Shown: piece by piece, positions 1-8,707 of the stretch
Layout of the letters: every line of letters begins with the position of its first letter
How positions within the stretch are numbered: position 1 is the stretch's first letter
Assembly (NCBI RefSeq): GCF_000409775.1
Contig: NZ_KE332377.1
Span: 806,001 to 870,000, forward strand
Direction of reading: 5' to 3'
Origin: Litchfieldella anticariensis FP35 = DSM 16096
GTDB lineage: Bacteria > Pseudomonadota > Gammaproteobacteria > Pseudomonadales > Halomonadaceae
DNA: 64,000 nucleotides
Notes under the pieces: model-generated
The model's database searches: none
Seen by the model: only the letters and a program-made list of their open reading frames with translations
What the model was told of the DNA's origin: nothing
Translations under genes and position numbers: made by a program

Positions 1-2
1 AT

Positions 3-632
3 GCCGTGGAAAGTCGCCAGGTTTTCCAAGCCAGCTTAGGGTACTTCCTTACCCCACTGGTCAATGTCGCCTTGGGCATGCTGATACTGCGTGAAAAAAT
101 GGCTTGGCTGCAGGGAGTCGCTGTCATCCTCGCCATGCTGGCTATTGCCATCCAGCTGTTGATACTGGGTGAATTGCCCTGGATCACGCTGACCTTGGCG
201 CTTTCCTTCGGCACCTACGGCTTGCTACGCAAGCAAGTACCACTGGATGGGCTATCGGGCCTGTTCGTCGAAACGCTGCTGTTGCTTCCCTTGGGGCTCA
301 TCGCCCTAGCCTGGTTGAGTGCCAGTGATGCCTCGCACTTCTTATCGACGCATCAAACGACTCTGCTGCTTATCGCCAGTGGTGTGATCACGGCGCTGCC
401 CCTGATGGCGTTCGCTGGCGCCGCTCGTCGCCTTCGCCTGGCCACTCTGGGTTTCTTGATGTACTTGAATCCCAGCATTCAGTTCTTCATCGCCTTGCTG
501 ATATTCCACGAGCCTCTGACAACGACCCAGCTCACCACCTTTGTCCTGATCTGGTCAGGGCTGGCGCTCTACTCGTGGTCGGCGTGGCAAACACGCTCCA
601 AGCCGCGTAGGGCAGCACCTGATCAAGGATGA
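3..632 (+). CDS. rarD: RarD-type EamA transporter, C-terminal part
   Basis: Inner-membrane permease of the EamA/DMT superfamily, RarD branch; the substrate of this branch is not firmly known. Only the last 210 or so residues are present. The open frame runs off the left edge without a stop, and the segment reading VFQASLGYF followed by PLVNV matches the middle of RarD proteins, so this is the back half of a protein of about 300 residues. A GTG at position 6 is internal and not a start. Several hydrophobic helices are visible, ending in the second EamA repeat, and the tail is short and basic. It converges on the next gene with an 8-base gap. Family assignment is firm; the truncation is a window effect, not a pseudogene. 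Confidence 0.85.
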   Translation, partial: AVESRQVFQASLGYFLTPLVNVALGMLILREKMAWLQGVAVILAMLAIAIQLLILGELPWITLTLALSFGTYGLLRKQVPLDGLSGLFVETLLLLPLGLIALAWLSASDASHFLSTHQTTLLLIASGVITALPLMAFAGAARRLRLATLGFLMYLNPSIQFFIALLIFHEPLTTTQLTTFVLIWSGLALYSWSAWQTRSKPRRAAPDQG

Positions 633-640
633 CGCAGTGG

Positions 641-1690
641 CTAGGCACGGGTTCCAGAATACTTCGAAAGGGACTCTTCCCGCACCGAACCCTTGGCGAA
701 GTAATCGATCAGCCCTTCGAGAACCGCCATGGTTGGCACCTGGAACTGCCACAGCTGTTGCCCCGGTGCTGTAAGAAAGCTCTCCTGATAAAGCCGGGCC
801 GCAGGGTCGTCGCTACGATTTTCTAGCGCCTGAGCACCCAGGAGTTTCAGCGGCTCAGCATCGTCCAGGGACACCATCATCAGGCAATGCTGTATTCCTT
901 GGGAATTAATTGCGAAACGCTGCCCTGTGGCACGCACTTGCCACTCGCTCAATCGCAACCGGCTGATCTGGCGACGATGCTCCACCTCTGACAACTGTGC
1001 TAGATGCGCTGCAGCGAGCCGCCCATTGATACGACGTTCGCGGCTGGCGGCATTGATGGCGGGATAGAGAAACCCCTTGCGCTTGATCATCCAATCCATG
1101 GCCTCGCCGATTTCGACGCCTTCACCTCGGCGAAAACGCATCTCTCGACGCGATAGCGCATTGCGCACGGTAGCCAAGCGGATTGAGCAAGCTGCCGCAA
1201 TCTCGAGGTGATCGACAACTCCCGGATGCTGGATCATCAGGCCCACTCTTTCGGCTACCATCTTGGCAAGTGCCGGAGAAGGATCCAGTTTCAAGCGTAG
1301 CGCAGCCAGTCCCAGCAGATGCTCAAGGCGTGGCCAACCAGCCTTGCTGTGCTGCATAGCCACCGCACGTGTCAACGCAACGAAATCGACGAAATCTTTC
1401 AGGATATGAGTGATATCCGAGGCCTCGGCTCTCCATTGCTGAAGATCCTGCTTACCACATGCCAAGGCTTTCCATTGAAGTGCGGCACGAATCATCTGAT
1501 GTTGAAGACAGTCTTCTGACTTCAGCGGCTCATCTCTCCCACCTGATAACCGCCGCAAAGGTTCTGCCACTTCCTCGCCAGCAGAAGCGACATCAGCCGA
1601 AAGCGCATCGTCGTCGAACAGTACGTCAGCAGGCTGCCCCAATAGAGCATCCTGTAACCCCTGGCCCGATGGTCTCGTGTCTTTCGCCAT
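641..1690 (-). CDS. Unrecognised protein of 349 residues with a possible helix-turn-helix
   Basis: I do not recognise this family. The start at 1690 is supported by a strong GGAGG-type ribosome site just upstream. The protein is soluble, with no signal peptide or membrane segment. The first 60 residues are acidic and low in structure. Around residues 158-182 a segment containing EIAAACSIRLATVRNAL looks like a helix-turn-helix, followed by a basic patch (RREMRFRRG) and KRKGFLYP. The C-terminal part contains a run resembling a small beta-rich domain. It could be a DNA-binding accessory protein, but that is inference from pattern only. The upstream 1691-1780 stretch is A+T-rich and could carry the promoter. 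It is probably a single-gene unit between rarD and the chemotaxis receptor. Confidence 0.65.
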   Translation of the reverse strand: MAKDTRPSGQGLQDALLGQPADVLFDDDALSADVASAGEEVAEPLRRLSGGRDEPLKSEDCLQHQMIRAALQWKALACGKQDLQQWRAEASDITHILKDFVDFVALTRAVAMQHSKAGWPRLEHLLGLAALRLKLDPSPALAKMVAERVGLMIQHPGVVDHLEIAAACSIRLATVRNALSRREMRFRRGEGVEIGEAMDWMIKRKGFLYPAINAASRERRINGRLAAAHLAQLSEVEHRRQISRLRLSEWQVRATGQRFAINSQGIQHCLMMVSLDDAEPLKLLGAQALENRSDDPAARLYQESFLTAPGQQLWQFQVPTMAVLEGLIDYFAKGSVREESLSKYSGTRA

Positions 1691-1873
1691 GCCCCCTCCG
1701 CCGGCTCCCGCCCTTTTAAGAAAGGTTATTTTAATTAACTACACTGTAATTCGGGTTAACGGCCTATGGGGGAAAAACTTGAGCGTAAACATGGCAGAAT
1801 CGCCTTCCATGCGCCCTTTAGCACAATTTAGAGGCACGATCTAAAGCTCCCTCGAGGCAATACCTCTCAATCA

Positions 1874-3466
1874 TCAAGCCGCTTCGGGTTGATAACCGAC
1901 ACGAAAACCTCCCCAGTGCTCTCCCTTGACGAAGATCGGTACCGACAAGTCGTGCATCACCTCGCCGGTATCGCGCTTGTATGTCTGCACCAACAAAGGG
2001 GCTTGGTGTGCACCGCACCGGCTTCCCGTGGGATCATCGAAGATGCGCTTGCTGCGACTGTGTTGCAGGTCGTGTGTGTAGTCGCCGGTCAGTGGCTGGC
2101 TGACTTTCAGGTTATGAGTCGGCACGTAGCCGCGCTGATTACAAGTAATGGCATAGGCAACACCCAGCGACTGCAACAGCGGTTCCTGTATGGCGGGAAG
2201 ATGTCGATCGGTAAAGTCGTCGTAGGCCGTTCGATATTTGGGTGGATTGGTCTGGTCGATGAGCTCGTATTCATCGGCGAATAGCGCATTGCGGTCGAGC
2301 TCACCGCGCTTGAGCGCCTGTTCGAACAACGTACCGATGCGATCCGCCGCCGCTCTGGCCGCCAGAAATACCTGCTGGTGGCGTCCATCCAAGCGCTGCT
2401 GGGCAAGCTCGCCATCAACGCCTTCGGCAGCTTCCATCAAGGCATGAGCCTGGGCCGCCAAGTCGTGCATGTCACGGGTGCCTTCGTACACCTCGGTCTC
2501 TAACGTGTTCAAGACTTCTGCTACCTGACGACCGTGCACGCTGGTATCGGCCATGGCCGTGGCGATGCTGCCGATCTGCTGCTCGACGCTATCGAAATCA
2601 CGGGTCAGGTCACTCAAGTGGCTTCCGACTGATTCCACTTCCTTGGCTCGATCGCCAACACGCTTCATGAGATGGCCGATGGTATCGACCACACGATGGC
2701 TGCTGTCGCCAATCTCGCCAACCAACGTCTCGACCTGGTGCGTAGCATCGGCCGTGCGTTTGGCCAGCTCACGTACTTCACCCGCCACCACAGCGAAACC
2801 ACGCCCATGCTCACCGGCACGTGCCGCCTCAATGGAGGCATTGAGCGACAGCAGATTGGTCTGCTCTGCGATTTCCTCGATCAGTGCGGTGACATGCCGC
2901 ACACTATCGCTCTTGCGGCCCAGCGCCTCCAACAGCTCAAGCGCCTCCTCCGACCGGGAGGCGAGCGAACGCATCTCCTCGATCACTTGGTCCAGTGCTT
3001 CGCGGCTGGCCAGATTCGACTCTCGCGAATGACTGGCCAACTCCGCCACCTGAGCCGCACTCGCCGAGACTTGCTCGATCGCCGCAGTGATTGCGGCCAT
3101 GCTCGACACCGCTTCCTTGACCACGCTGTCCTGGCGCGCCAGGCGCTGATCCAGGCGATCGGCATGGTGCGACACCTCGGCCGAGGCAATAGCCGTGCGT
3201 CCTGCACGTTTGATCAGACGATGAGCCATTCCCTTGAGCGACAGATAATCATGCTGCGGGGGAAACCAAGGCTGCTTGCCTTTACCGGCCAAGATGTCGC
3301 CATCCGCTGAATAGATCGACAATGCCCCGGCCGACATCAAGCTCGCCCCGCTCAATGCCGCCAGTAGCATCGACAGGTAATTTCCCCACGGCCCCGACAC
3401 CAGATTGAGGACAGCCACAGCCATCGCTGCCAATGCCAGAGACAACACCATCACGATCTTGCCCAT
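1874..3466 (-). CDS. Methyl-accepting chemotaxis protein with a C-terminal sensor region
   Basis: Chemoreceptor that would control CheA kinase. Order of parts: one or two hydrophobic helices in the first 45 residues with almost no periplasmic loop, a short linker, a long coiled-coil signalling domain with the conserved hairpin tip ([21 protein letters not shown], split here as EIAEQTNLL and [11 protein letters not shown]), then about 150 residues after the coil. That tail contains [24 protein letters not shown] and GGFRVGY, typical of a Cache-like sensor placed after the signalling domain, so sensing is probably cytoplasmic. I place the start at the ATG at 3466. An in-frame TTG at 3493 would add nine residues, but it coincides with the expected transcription start of the sigma-28-like promoter. 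The ligand cannot be read from sequence. Confidence 0.85.
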   Translation of the reverse strand: MGKIVMVLSLALAAMAVAVLNLVSGPWGNYLSMLLAALSGASLMSAGALSIYSADGDILAGKGKQPWFPPQHDYLSLKGMAHRLIKRAGRTAIASAEVSHHADRLDQRLARQDSVVKEAVSSMAAITAAIEQVSASAAQVAELASHSRESNLASREALDQVIEEMRSLASRSEEALELLEALGRKSDSVRHVTALIEEIAEQTNLLSLNASIEAARAGEHGRGFAVVAGEVRELAKRTADATHQVETLVGEIGDSSHRVVDTIGHLMKRVGDRAKEVESVGSHLSDLTRDFDSVEQQIGSIATAMADTSVHGRQVAEVLNTLETEVYEGTRDMHDLAAQAHALMEAAEGVDGELAQQRLDGRHQQVFLAARAAADRIGTLFEQALKRGELDRNALFADEYELIDQTNPPKYRTAYDDFTDRHLPAIQEPLLQSLGVAYAITCNQRGYVPTHNLKVSQPLTGDYTHDLQHSRSKRIFDDPTGSRCGAHQAPLLVQTYKRDTGEVMHDLSVPIFVKGEHWGGFRVGYQPEAA

Positions 3467-3499
3467 AGACTTGCTCTCTGTTGTTGTTCCCAAGAGAGC

Positions 3500-3528
3500 T
3501 TATCGGCATTTTCTCGAGGATCTGTTTA
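3500..3528 (-). promoter_or_regulatory. Sigma-28-like promoter of the chemotaxis receptor
   Basis: On the minus strand a perfect GCCGATAA (3507 down to 3500) is preceded by TAAA (3528-3525). The spacer is 17 bases, two longer than the usual 15 for FliA promoters, so the -10 is strong and the -35 less certain. The predicted transcript would begin near 3493, about 27 bases before the ATG at 3466. Just upstream lies a dyad ACTTTGG (3531-3537) / CCAAAGT (3547-3553) of unknown meaning. Confidence 0.55.
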
Positions 3529-3694
3529 GTACTTTGGGTGCATCCACCAAAGTTCAGCCCACAGGACGGCAAACGTCCGCGGGACGCTCAAGGCGTCTCG
3601 AGAGAAAGTTGGTAGACAGCGACTCCAGGCTGAAATCATTCGCCATTTTCCTGTACGCTCACGCTTTTGATCGCCCGCCAAACAAGGGCCTGCG

Positions 3695-5407
3695 ATGCTC
3701 AAACGTTATTTGCCGATACTGACGTGGCTGCCACACTATACGTTGCGGCTGTTTGGCGCCGATCTGCTGGCCGGTGTCATCGTCACCATCATGGTGATTC
3801 CACAGTCTTTGGCCTACGCCATCCTTGCTGGTCTTCCCGCCGTGGTGGGACTTTATGCCAGCCTTCTCCCACTGCTTGCTTACACTCTCTTTGGCACCAG
3901 CCGCACTCTGGCAGTGGGACCAGTAGCGATTCTCGCTTTAATGACCGGTGCAGCATTGGTCAACGTCGCAACGCCGGGCAGTACCGCCTATCTCGAGGCA
4001 GCAACGGCACTCGCCCTACTCTCCGGGCTGATGCTGGCCGCCATGGGATTGATGAAACTGGGATTTTTCGCCAACTTCCTAAGCCACCCAGTGATCTCGG
4101 GATTTTTGACTGCCTCAGGCATCCTGATCGCTACCAGCCAAGCAGCCAATCTATTGGGGATCTCTGGATCCGGGTTCACGGTAGTCGAACTCGCCGTTAG
4201 CCTGACCGCCAACATCGCCAATATCCACTGGCCAACCCTGGCCATCGGCGCGGGCTGCCTCGGCTTTCTCGTTCTCATGCGAAGCCGGGGGAAAGCTCTA
4301 CTGCAGTGGTTAGGAGTCGGCAAGGGACTCGCCTCGCTAATAGCGAAAGCCGGACCGGTCTTCGCAGTGGTAGCAACGACCCTGCTAAGCTGGCAGTTTG
4401 CATTAGCAGAAAAGGGCGTTGCCGTGGTGGGTATCATCCCCCAGGGCTTACCCCCCTTCTCCTTCCCCAGCCTTGATCTGCCTTTATGGCGAGAGCTGTT
4501 GATCCCAGCCCTGTTGATCAGCATCGTTGGTTTCGTCGAGTCGGTTTCCATGGGCCAAATGCTTGCTGCCAAGCGCCGACAACGCATTTCCCCCAATCAG
4601 GAATTGATCGGCTTGGGAAGCGCCAATATCGCTGCTGCCATTTCCTCGGGTATGCCGGTGACCGGTGGACTATCACGCACTGTGATCAACTTCGATGCCG
4701 GCGCCCAGACACCCGCCGCCGGGGCCTTCGCCGCACTCGGTATCGGACTTGTCACCCTGTCCTTCACACCACTGCTCCACCATTTGCCGATCGCCACCCT
4801 GGCCGCCACCATTACGGTGTCGATCCTTACCCTGGTCGATACCCAGATGATCCGTCAGACTTGGCGTTACTCGCGCAGCGATTTCGCTGCCATGGCAGCG
4901 ACCATTGCACTGACGCTTGTGGAAGGGGTGGAAGCCGGCATCATTGCCGGTGTGACGCTGTCTATCGGATTATTCCTGTATCGCACCAGCCGCCCCCACA
5001 GTGCTCTGGTGGGACGCGTACCCGGTACCGAACACTTTCGCAACATGGCACGACACGAGGTGGAAAGTGTCAGTCATGTGGCTTTGCTACGCGTTGACGA
5101 AAGCCTGTACTTCGCCAATGCCCGCTACCTCGAGGATACCGTCTATACCTTGGTCGCCAGCCACCCGGAACTCGAACATGTGGTACTGATCTGCTCGGCA
5201 GTCAATCTGATCGACGCCTCGGCACTCGAGAGTCTCGATGCCATCAATGCCCGACTCAAAGACTCCGGCGTCACCCTGCATCTAGCCGAGGTGAAGGGGC
5301 CGGTCATGGACCGATTGAAGAACAGTGATTTCCTCGACGAACTCACCGGCCGAGTCTTTCTCAGCACCTACTCGGCGTGGAGCGAACTGAAGCAACCCCG
5401 TGAATGA
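3695..5407 (+). CDS. SulP family anion transporter with STAS domain
   Basis: Inner-membrane transporter of the SLC26/SulP family, which moves sulfate, bicarbonate or other anions. The 570-residue length is normal. The N-terminal region shows the family signature MVIPQSLAYAILAGLPAVVGLYAS, here at about residues 30-53, followed by ten or more hydrophobic helices. The segment GLSRTVINFDAGAQTPAAG matches the conserved region before the last helices. From about residue 450 a soluble STAS domain (VDESLYFANARYLED, then CSAVNLIDASALESLD) forms the C-terminus. The substrate is not determined by sequence; no carbonic anhydrase or sulfate assimilation gene lies next to it, although a cysteine synthase-like gene is 1 kb downstream. 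It converges on the universal stress protein with a 17-base gap. Confidence 0.9.
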   Translation: MLKRYLPILTWLPHYTLRLFGADLLAGVIVTIMVIPQSLAYAILAGLPAVVGLYASLLPLLAYTLFGTSRTLAVGPVAILALMTGAALVNVATPGSTAYLEAATALALLSGLMLAAMGLMKLGFFANFLSHPVISGFLTASGILIATSQAANLLGISGSGFTVVELAVSLTANIANIHWPTLAIGAGCLGFLVLMRSRGKALLQWLGVGKGLASLIAKAGPVFAVVATTLLSWQFALAEKGVAVVGIIPQGLPPFSFPSLDLPLWRELLIPALLISIVGFVESVSMGQMLAAKRRQRISPNQELIGLGSANIAAAISSGMPVTGGLSRTVINFDAGAQTPAAGAFAALGIGLVTLSFTPLLHHLPIATLAATITVSILTLVDTQMIRQTWRYSRSDFAAMAATIALTLVEGVEAGIIAGVTLSIGLFLYRTSRPHSALVGRVPGTEHFRNMARHEVESVSHVALLRVDESLYFANARYLEDTVYTLVASHPELEHVVLICSAVNLIDASALESLDAINARLKDSGVTLHLAEVKGPVMDRLKNSDFLDELTGRVFLSTYSAWSELKQPRE

Positions 5408-5424
5408 CGCTATCGAGGCAACAA

Positions 5425-6258
5425 CTATCGATGCAACAACACCGGCTGCACCGCTGATCGCAAAATGGCTTCCGTGGTCGAGCCCAGCAACCACTCGCGG
5501 ATTCGACCGTCGCCGAAGGCACCTATGGTGATCAGATCACCCGGCTGCGCCATCTCCAGAATCACATCGGCAGGATCTCCTTTGCGGACTTCTGTCTCGA
5601 CCTCAATCCGATGACTTTCGGCATATTGCGTAACGGTTCGCAAGTGACGATTGGCGATGACGTCGTCATGATGCACGCTGACGGCCGTCAACGGCAGTAA
5701 CAGGCGCTGCGCCAGTTCGATGGCATAGACCATCGCTTCGCGGGCAGGCTTGGTGCCATCAACCCCCAGCAGGATCCTCGAAATGTCCTGAAACTCGGCA
5801 CCTGCCAGCAATACTGGCTGTTCCGCAGTTCGCAGCACACGTTCCACGACCTCACCCAGCCCCTTGCTATCGCCCAGGCCCGCGGACTCACCACGTCGCC
5901 CCATGACGATCAAGTCGCTATCGGCAGCGGCATCGAGGATACGCACGGCAGGTACGCCACTAAGCATTTCGCCACGGCAATCGACACCAGCAGCCTTGAT
6001 CTCCGCTTGCATCGACGCCAGCAGGCGTTGCCCCTCGGCCTCTAGCTGTTCCAGATTTTCCCGCCTGAGCCGCAAGGCCGCTTCGATCATCTCCGGGCGC
6101 GCATCCTCCCCATAGAACCCCACCTCCGTGAGACGGGAATCAGTGACGAAGACGATATGAACGCCCCCTTCGAGCTTACGTGCCAGATCGATTGCATACT
6201 GGCTCGCCACCTTGCCAGATGGCGACATGTCGATAGCCAACAGAACCGACTGAATCAT
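5425..6258 (-). CDS. Tandem universal stress protein
   Basis: Cytoplasmic protein of the UspA superfamily with two Usp domains in one chain of 277 residues (about 1-145 and 150-277). The first begins MIQSVLLAIDMSPSG and ends with TAEQPVLLAG. The second begins RILLGVDGTKPAREAM and ends with GAFGDGRIREWLLGSTTEAIL, which fits the G-2X-G-9X-G-S/T ATP-binding pattern. Members usually bind ATP and support survival in stress. It is divergent from the cysteine synthase-like gene with about 150 bases between starts. Pairing of SulP transporters with Usp proteins is common, but here they are convergent rather than co-transcribed. Confidence 0.9.
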   Translation of the reverse strand: MIQSVLLAIDMSPSGKVASQYAIDLARKLEGGVHIVFVTDSRLTEVGFYGEDARPEMIEAALRLRRENLEQLEAEGQRLLASMQAEIKAAGVDCRGEMLSGVPAVRILDAAADSDLIVMGRRGESAGLGDSKGLGEVVERVLRTAEQPVLLAGAEFQDISRILLGVDGTKPAREAMVYAIELAQRLLLPLTAVSVHHDDVIANRHLRTVTQYAESHRIEVETEVRKGDPADVILEMAQPGDLITIGAFGDGRIREWLLGSTTEAILRSAVQPVLLHR

Positions 6259-6406
6259 GACCCAGCCTCCTGTCGTGAATGAAGATCACCCTGACTCGTA
6301 TTTTAGTCAATTCCGCATCCTATGGCGGTGACATTGCAGGGGCTTGGCTTCCTGTTCACGGCTATGTCTATCCTTCAAGTACAACGCCAGTCGAGGAGAG
6401 GGCAGT

Positions 6407-7384
6407 ATGAAACTATCCGACGGTTTCGCTGGCGCGGTCGGCAACACTCCCCTGATCCGCCTACAACGGCTATCCGACGAAAGCGGTTGCGAGATCCTGG
6501 GCAAGGCCGAGTTCATGAATCCCGGCGGCTCGGTCAAGGATCGCGCGGCACTTTATATCGTGCTCGATGCCGAACGCCGCGGCGCTCTGCAGCCGGGAGG
6601 TACTGTCGTCGAGGGTACCGCCGGCAATACCGGCATCGGTTTGGCGCACATCTGTAACGCACGCGGCTATCGCTGCGTGATAGTGATTCCTGAGACACAG
6701 ACCCGAGAGAAAATCGACCTGTTGCGCACCCTGGGTGCCGAAGTGCATACCGTTGCTGCAGTGCCTTATCGCGATCCCAATAATTACCAGAAGATCGCCG
6801 CACGTATGGCTAATGATCTGGACAATGCCATCTGGGCCAACCAATTCGACAACCTTGCCAACCGCCAAGCACATTACGAAACTACCGGGCCGGAGATCTG
6901 GACGCAGACCGGAGGACACATCGATGCATTCATCGCCGCCACCGGTACTGGCGGTACCCTGGCGGGAGTGGCGCGCTACCTGAAGGAGCAACGTGAGAAT
7001 ATTCGCTGCGTGCTCGCCGACCCCACTGGCAGTGCGCTGTACCGCTATGTCACAACCGGCCAGCCGGAAGTCGTGGGTGGCAACTCGATTACCGAGGGTA
7101 TTGGCAGTTCCCGTGTCACCGCTAACCTCGCAGACTCACCCCTAGATGATGCCCTAATGATCGACGATCAGCAGGCGGTCACGTATGTCTATCGCCTGCT
7201 GCATGAAGAGGGGCTGTTTCTGGGCAGCTCTTCTGGGATCAACGTAGCGGCAGCCATGCAACTCGCTGAGCAACTGGGCTCAGGCCACACCATCGTTACC
7301 GTGCTATGCGATGGCGGTGCTCGCTATTATTCTCGGCTCTTCAATCCCGAATGGCTGGCCGGCAAGGGGTTGACGCCACACTGA
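6407..7384 (+). CDS. Cysteine synthase-like PLP enzyme
   Basis: Fold-type II pyridoxal-phosphate enzyme of the O-acetylserine sulfhydrylase / cystathionine beta-synthase family. The PLP lysine sits in NPGGSVKDRAAL (about residue 43), the substrate loop is EGTAGNTGIGLAH, and the phosphate-binding glycine loop is ATGTGGTLAG. It lacks the C-terminal CBS domains and at 325 residues has the length of CysK. The variant loop EGTAGNTG (instead of the more usual EPTSGNTG) and the end motif GARYYSRLFNPEW place it in a side branch often annotated cysteine synthase A. It may therefore make cysteine or serve a related beta-replacement. The start at 6407 is chosen because a GAGGAGAG ribosome site precedes it; an upstream in-frame ATG at 6344 lacks one. 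Confidence 0.85.
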   Translation: MKLSDGFAGAVGNTPLIRLQRLSDESGCEILGKAEFMNPGGSVKDRAALYIVLDAERRGALQPGGTVVEGTAGNTGIGLAHICNARGYRCVIVIPETQTREKIDLLRTLGAEVHTVAAVPYRDPNNYQKIAARMANDLDNAIWANQFDNLANRQAHYETTGPEIWTQTGGHIDAFIAATGTGGTLAGVARYLKEQRENIRCVLADPTGSALYRYVTTGQPEVVGGNSITEGIGSSRVTANLADSPLDDALMIDDQQAVTYVYRLLHEEGLFLGSSSGINVAAAMQLAEQLGSGHTIVTVLCDGGARYYSRLFNPEWLAGKGLTPH

Positions 7385-7390
7385 GAGGCG

Positions 7391-8587
7391 TCACCCTTCG
7401 ACCTGCTCACGGACCTTGGCAACGATATGCGCACCGATAGGCAGCGCTGAAGTCGCCGCTGGTGAGGGTGCATTGCAGACATTAACCGTGCGACGACTGT
7501 TGACGAACAGGAAGTCATCAATGAGTTTTCCGTCGCGCGAAATTGCCTGGGCCCTAACCCCAGCCGGATAGGGAGCGAGATCGTCGATCGTGAGAGAGGG
7601 GCAATACTTGCGAACCTCTTCAAGGTAGCGCTTCTTGGAGAACGAGTTCTTGATCTCAGTCATCCCCGGGCGCAGATTGCCCATCAGTGCCTTGAGGATG
7701 CCACGATTGCTGAACATGGACGCCATATCCGGCAGCGAGATGTCAGACTTGCGATAACCTTCACGCTTCAAGGCCAGTACAGCGTTGGGGCCCACCGTGA
7801 CGCTTCCATCGATCATGCGTGTCAGATGCACCCCCAGGAACGGCATGCTCGGGTCGGGAATCGGATAGATCAGATGGTTGACGATGCGATTGTGCTGGGC
7901 CGGCAACTGGTAATACTCGCCGCGAAAAGGACAAATGGTGAACCCCGGATTCTTGCCTACCATCCTGACGATCCGATCGGCCATCAATCCCGAGCAGGCT
8001 ATCAGGTAACGTGTCGTCAACTCACCCTGACTCGTCTTGACCACCACCTCATGAGGTCGCTCATCGATTCCGGTGACACGGGAGGATAGCTGTATTCCAC
8101 CTCCCAGGTGCTCGAATTCACGTGCCATGGCCCGTGTCACCTCACCGAAATCGACGATACCGCTGGAAGGCACGAATATCGCCCCCGTCCCCGTAATATT
8201 GGGTTCACGCTCACGCAATTCGTCAGCATTCAGCCAGTGGCGCTCGAGACCATTGGCTCGGGTTCGTTCCCATAGCGCCTCCATGCGCTGCATTTCCATA
8301 TCATTGGTTGCTACCAACAGCTTGCCGCAGGCCTCATAGTGAATGCCATGCTCGTCGCAGAAAGCCTTGGTCGCACGGTTGCCTTCCAGACAGAATCTGG
8401 CCTTGAGACTACCCGGCTTGTAATAGACACCGGCATGAATCACACCGCTGTTATGTCCGGTCTGATGCTGGGCGAGAGCATCTTCCTTCTCCACCACCAG
8501 CATCTTGTGATCGGGGTAGGCCTTGATCAGTTGCATGGCGGTCGACATACCGAGGATGCCACCCCCGATGACTATGAAGTCGTACAC
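7391..8587 (-). CDS. lhgO: L-2-hydroxyglutarate oxidase/dehydrogenase
   Basis: FAD-dependent enzyme of the DAO superfamily that oxidises L-2-hydroxyglutarate to 2-oxoglutarate, passing electrons to oxygen or quinone. The dinucleotide-binding motif GGGILGMSTA is at residues 8-17, and HNSGVIHAGVYYKPGSLKA is the family hallmark at about 45-63. The 398-residue length matches LhgO/YgaF. It is divergent from a GntR-type gene whose closest known relative is CsiR/GlaR, the regulator of the E. coli csiD-ygaF-gabDTP genes. The csiD (glutarate hydroxylase) partner is absent here. The 3' end lies 7 bases from the convergent cysteine synthase-like gene. Confidence 0.9.
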   Translation of the reverse strand: MYDFIVIGGGILGMSTAMQLIKAYPDHKMLVVEKEDALAQHQTGHNSGVIHAGVYYKPGSLKARFCLEGNRATKAFCDEHGIHYEACGKLLVATNDMEMQRMEALWERTRANGLERHWLNADELREREPNITGTGAIFVPSSGIVDFGEVTRAMAREFEHLGGGIQLSSRVTGIDERPHEVVVKTSQGELTTRYLIACSGLMADRIVRMVGKNPGFTICPFRGEYYQLPAQHNRIVNHLIYPIPDPSMPFLGVHLTRMIDGSVTVGPNAVLALKREGYRKSDISLPDMASMFSNRGILKALMGNLRPGMTEIKNSFSKKRYLEEVRKYCPSLTIDDLAPYPAGVRAQAISRDGKLIDDFLFVNSRRTVNVCNAPSPAATSALPIGAHIVAKVREQVEG

Positions 8588-8707
8588 CTAAGCCTCTCGC
8601 ATCGTCGTTAATGTAGATGTTATTGCATAATATCAGCCTGTTTCGCATTGTTTCGCCAGCTCAATTCACATTGCGTATCATGACGACATACTCATACGAG
8701 AAGCCTT

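Noticed and set aside
6-632. GTG at position 6 as the start of a short 208-residue transporter
   Set aside because: The frame stays open to the window edge, and the sequence begins in the middle of the RarD fold, so it is an internal codon.
2672-3310. A 212-residue frame antisense to the chemotaxis receptor
   Set aside because: It is opposite the conserved signalling coil and matches nothing known.
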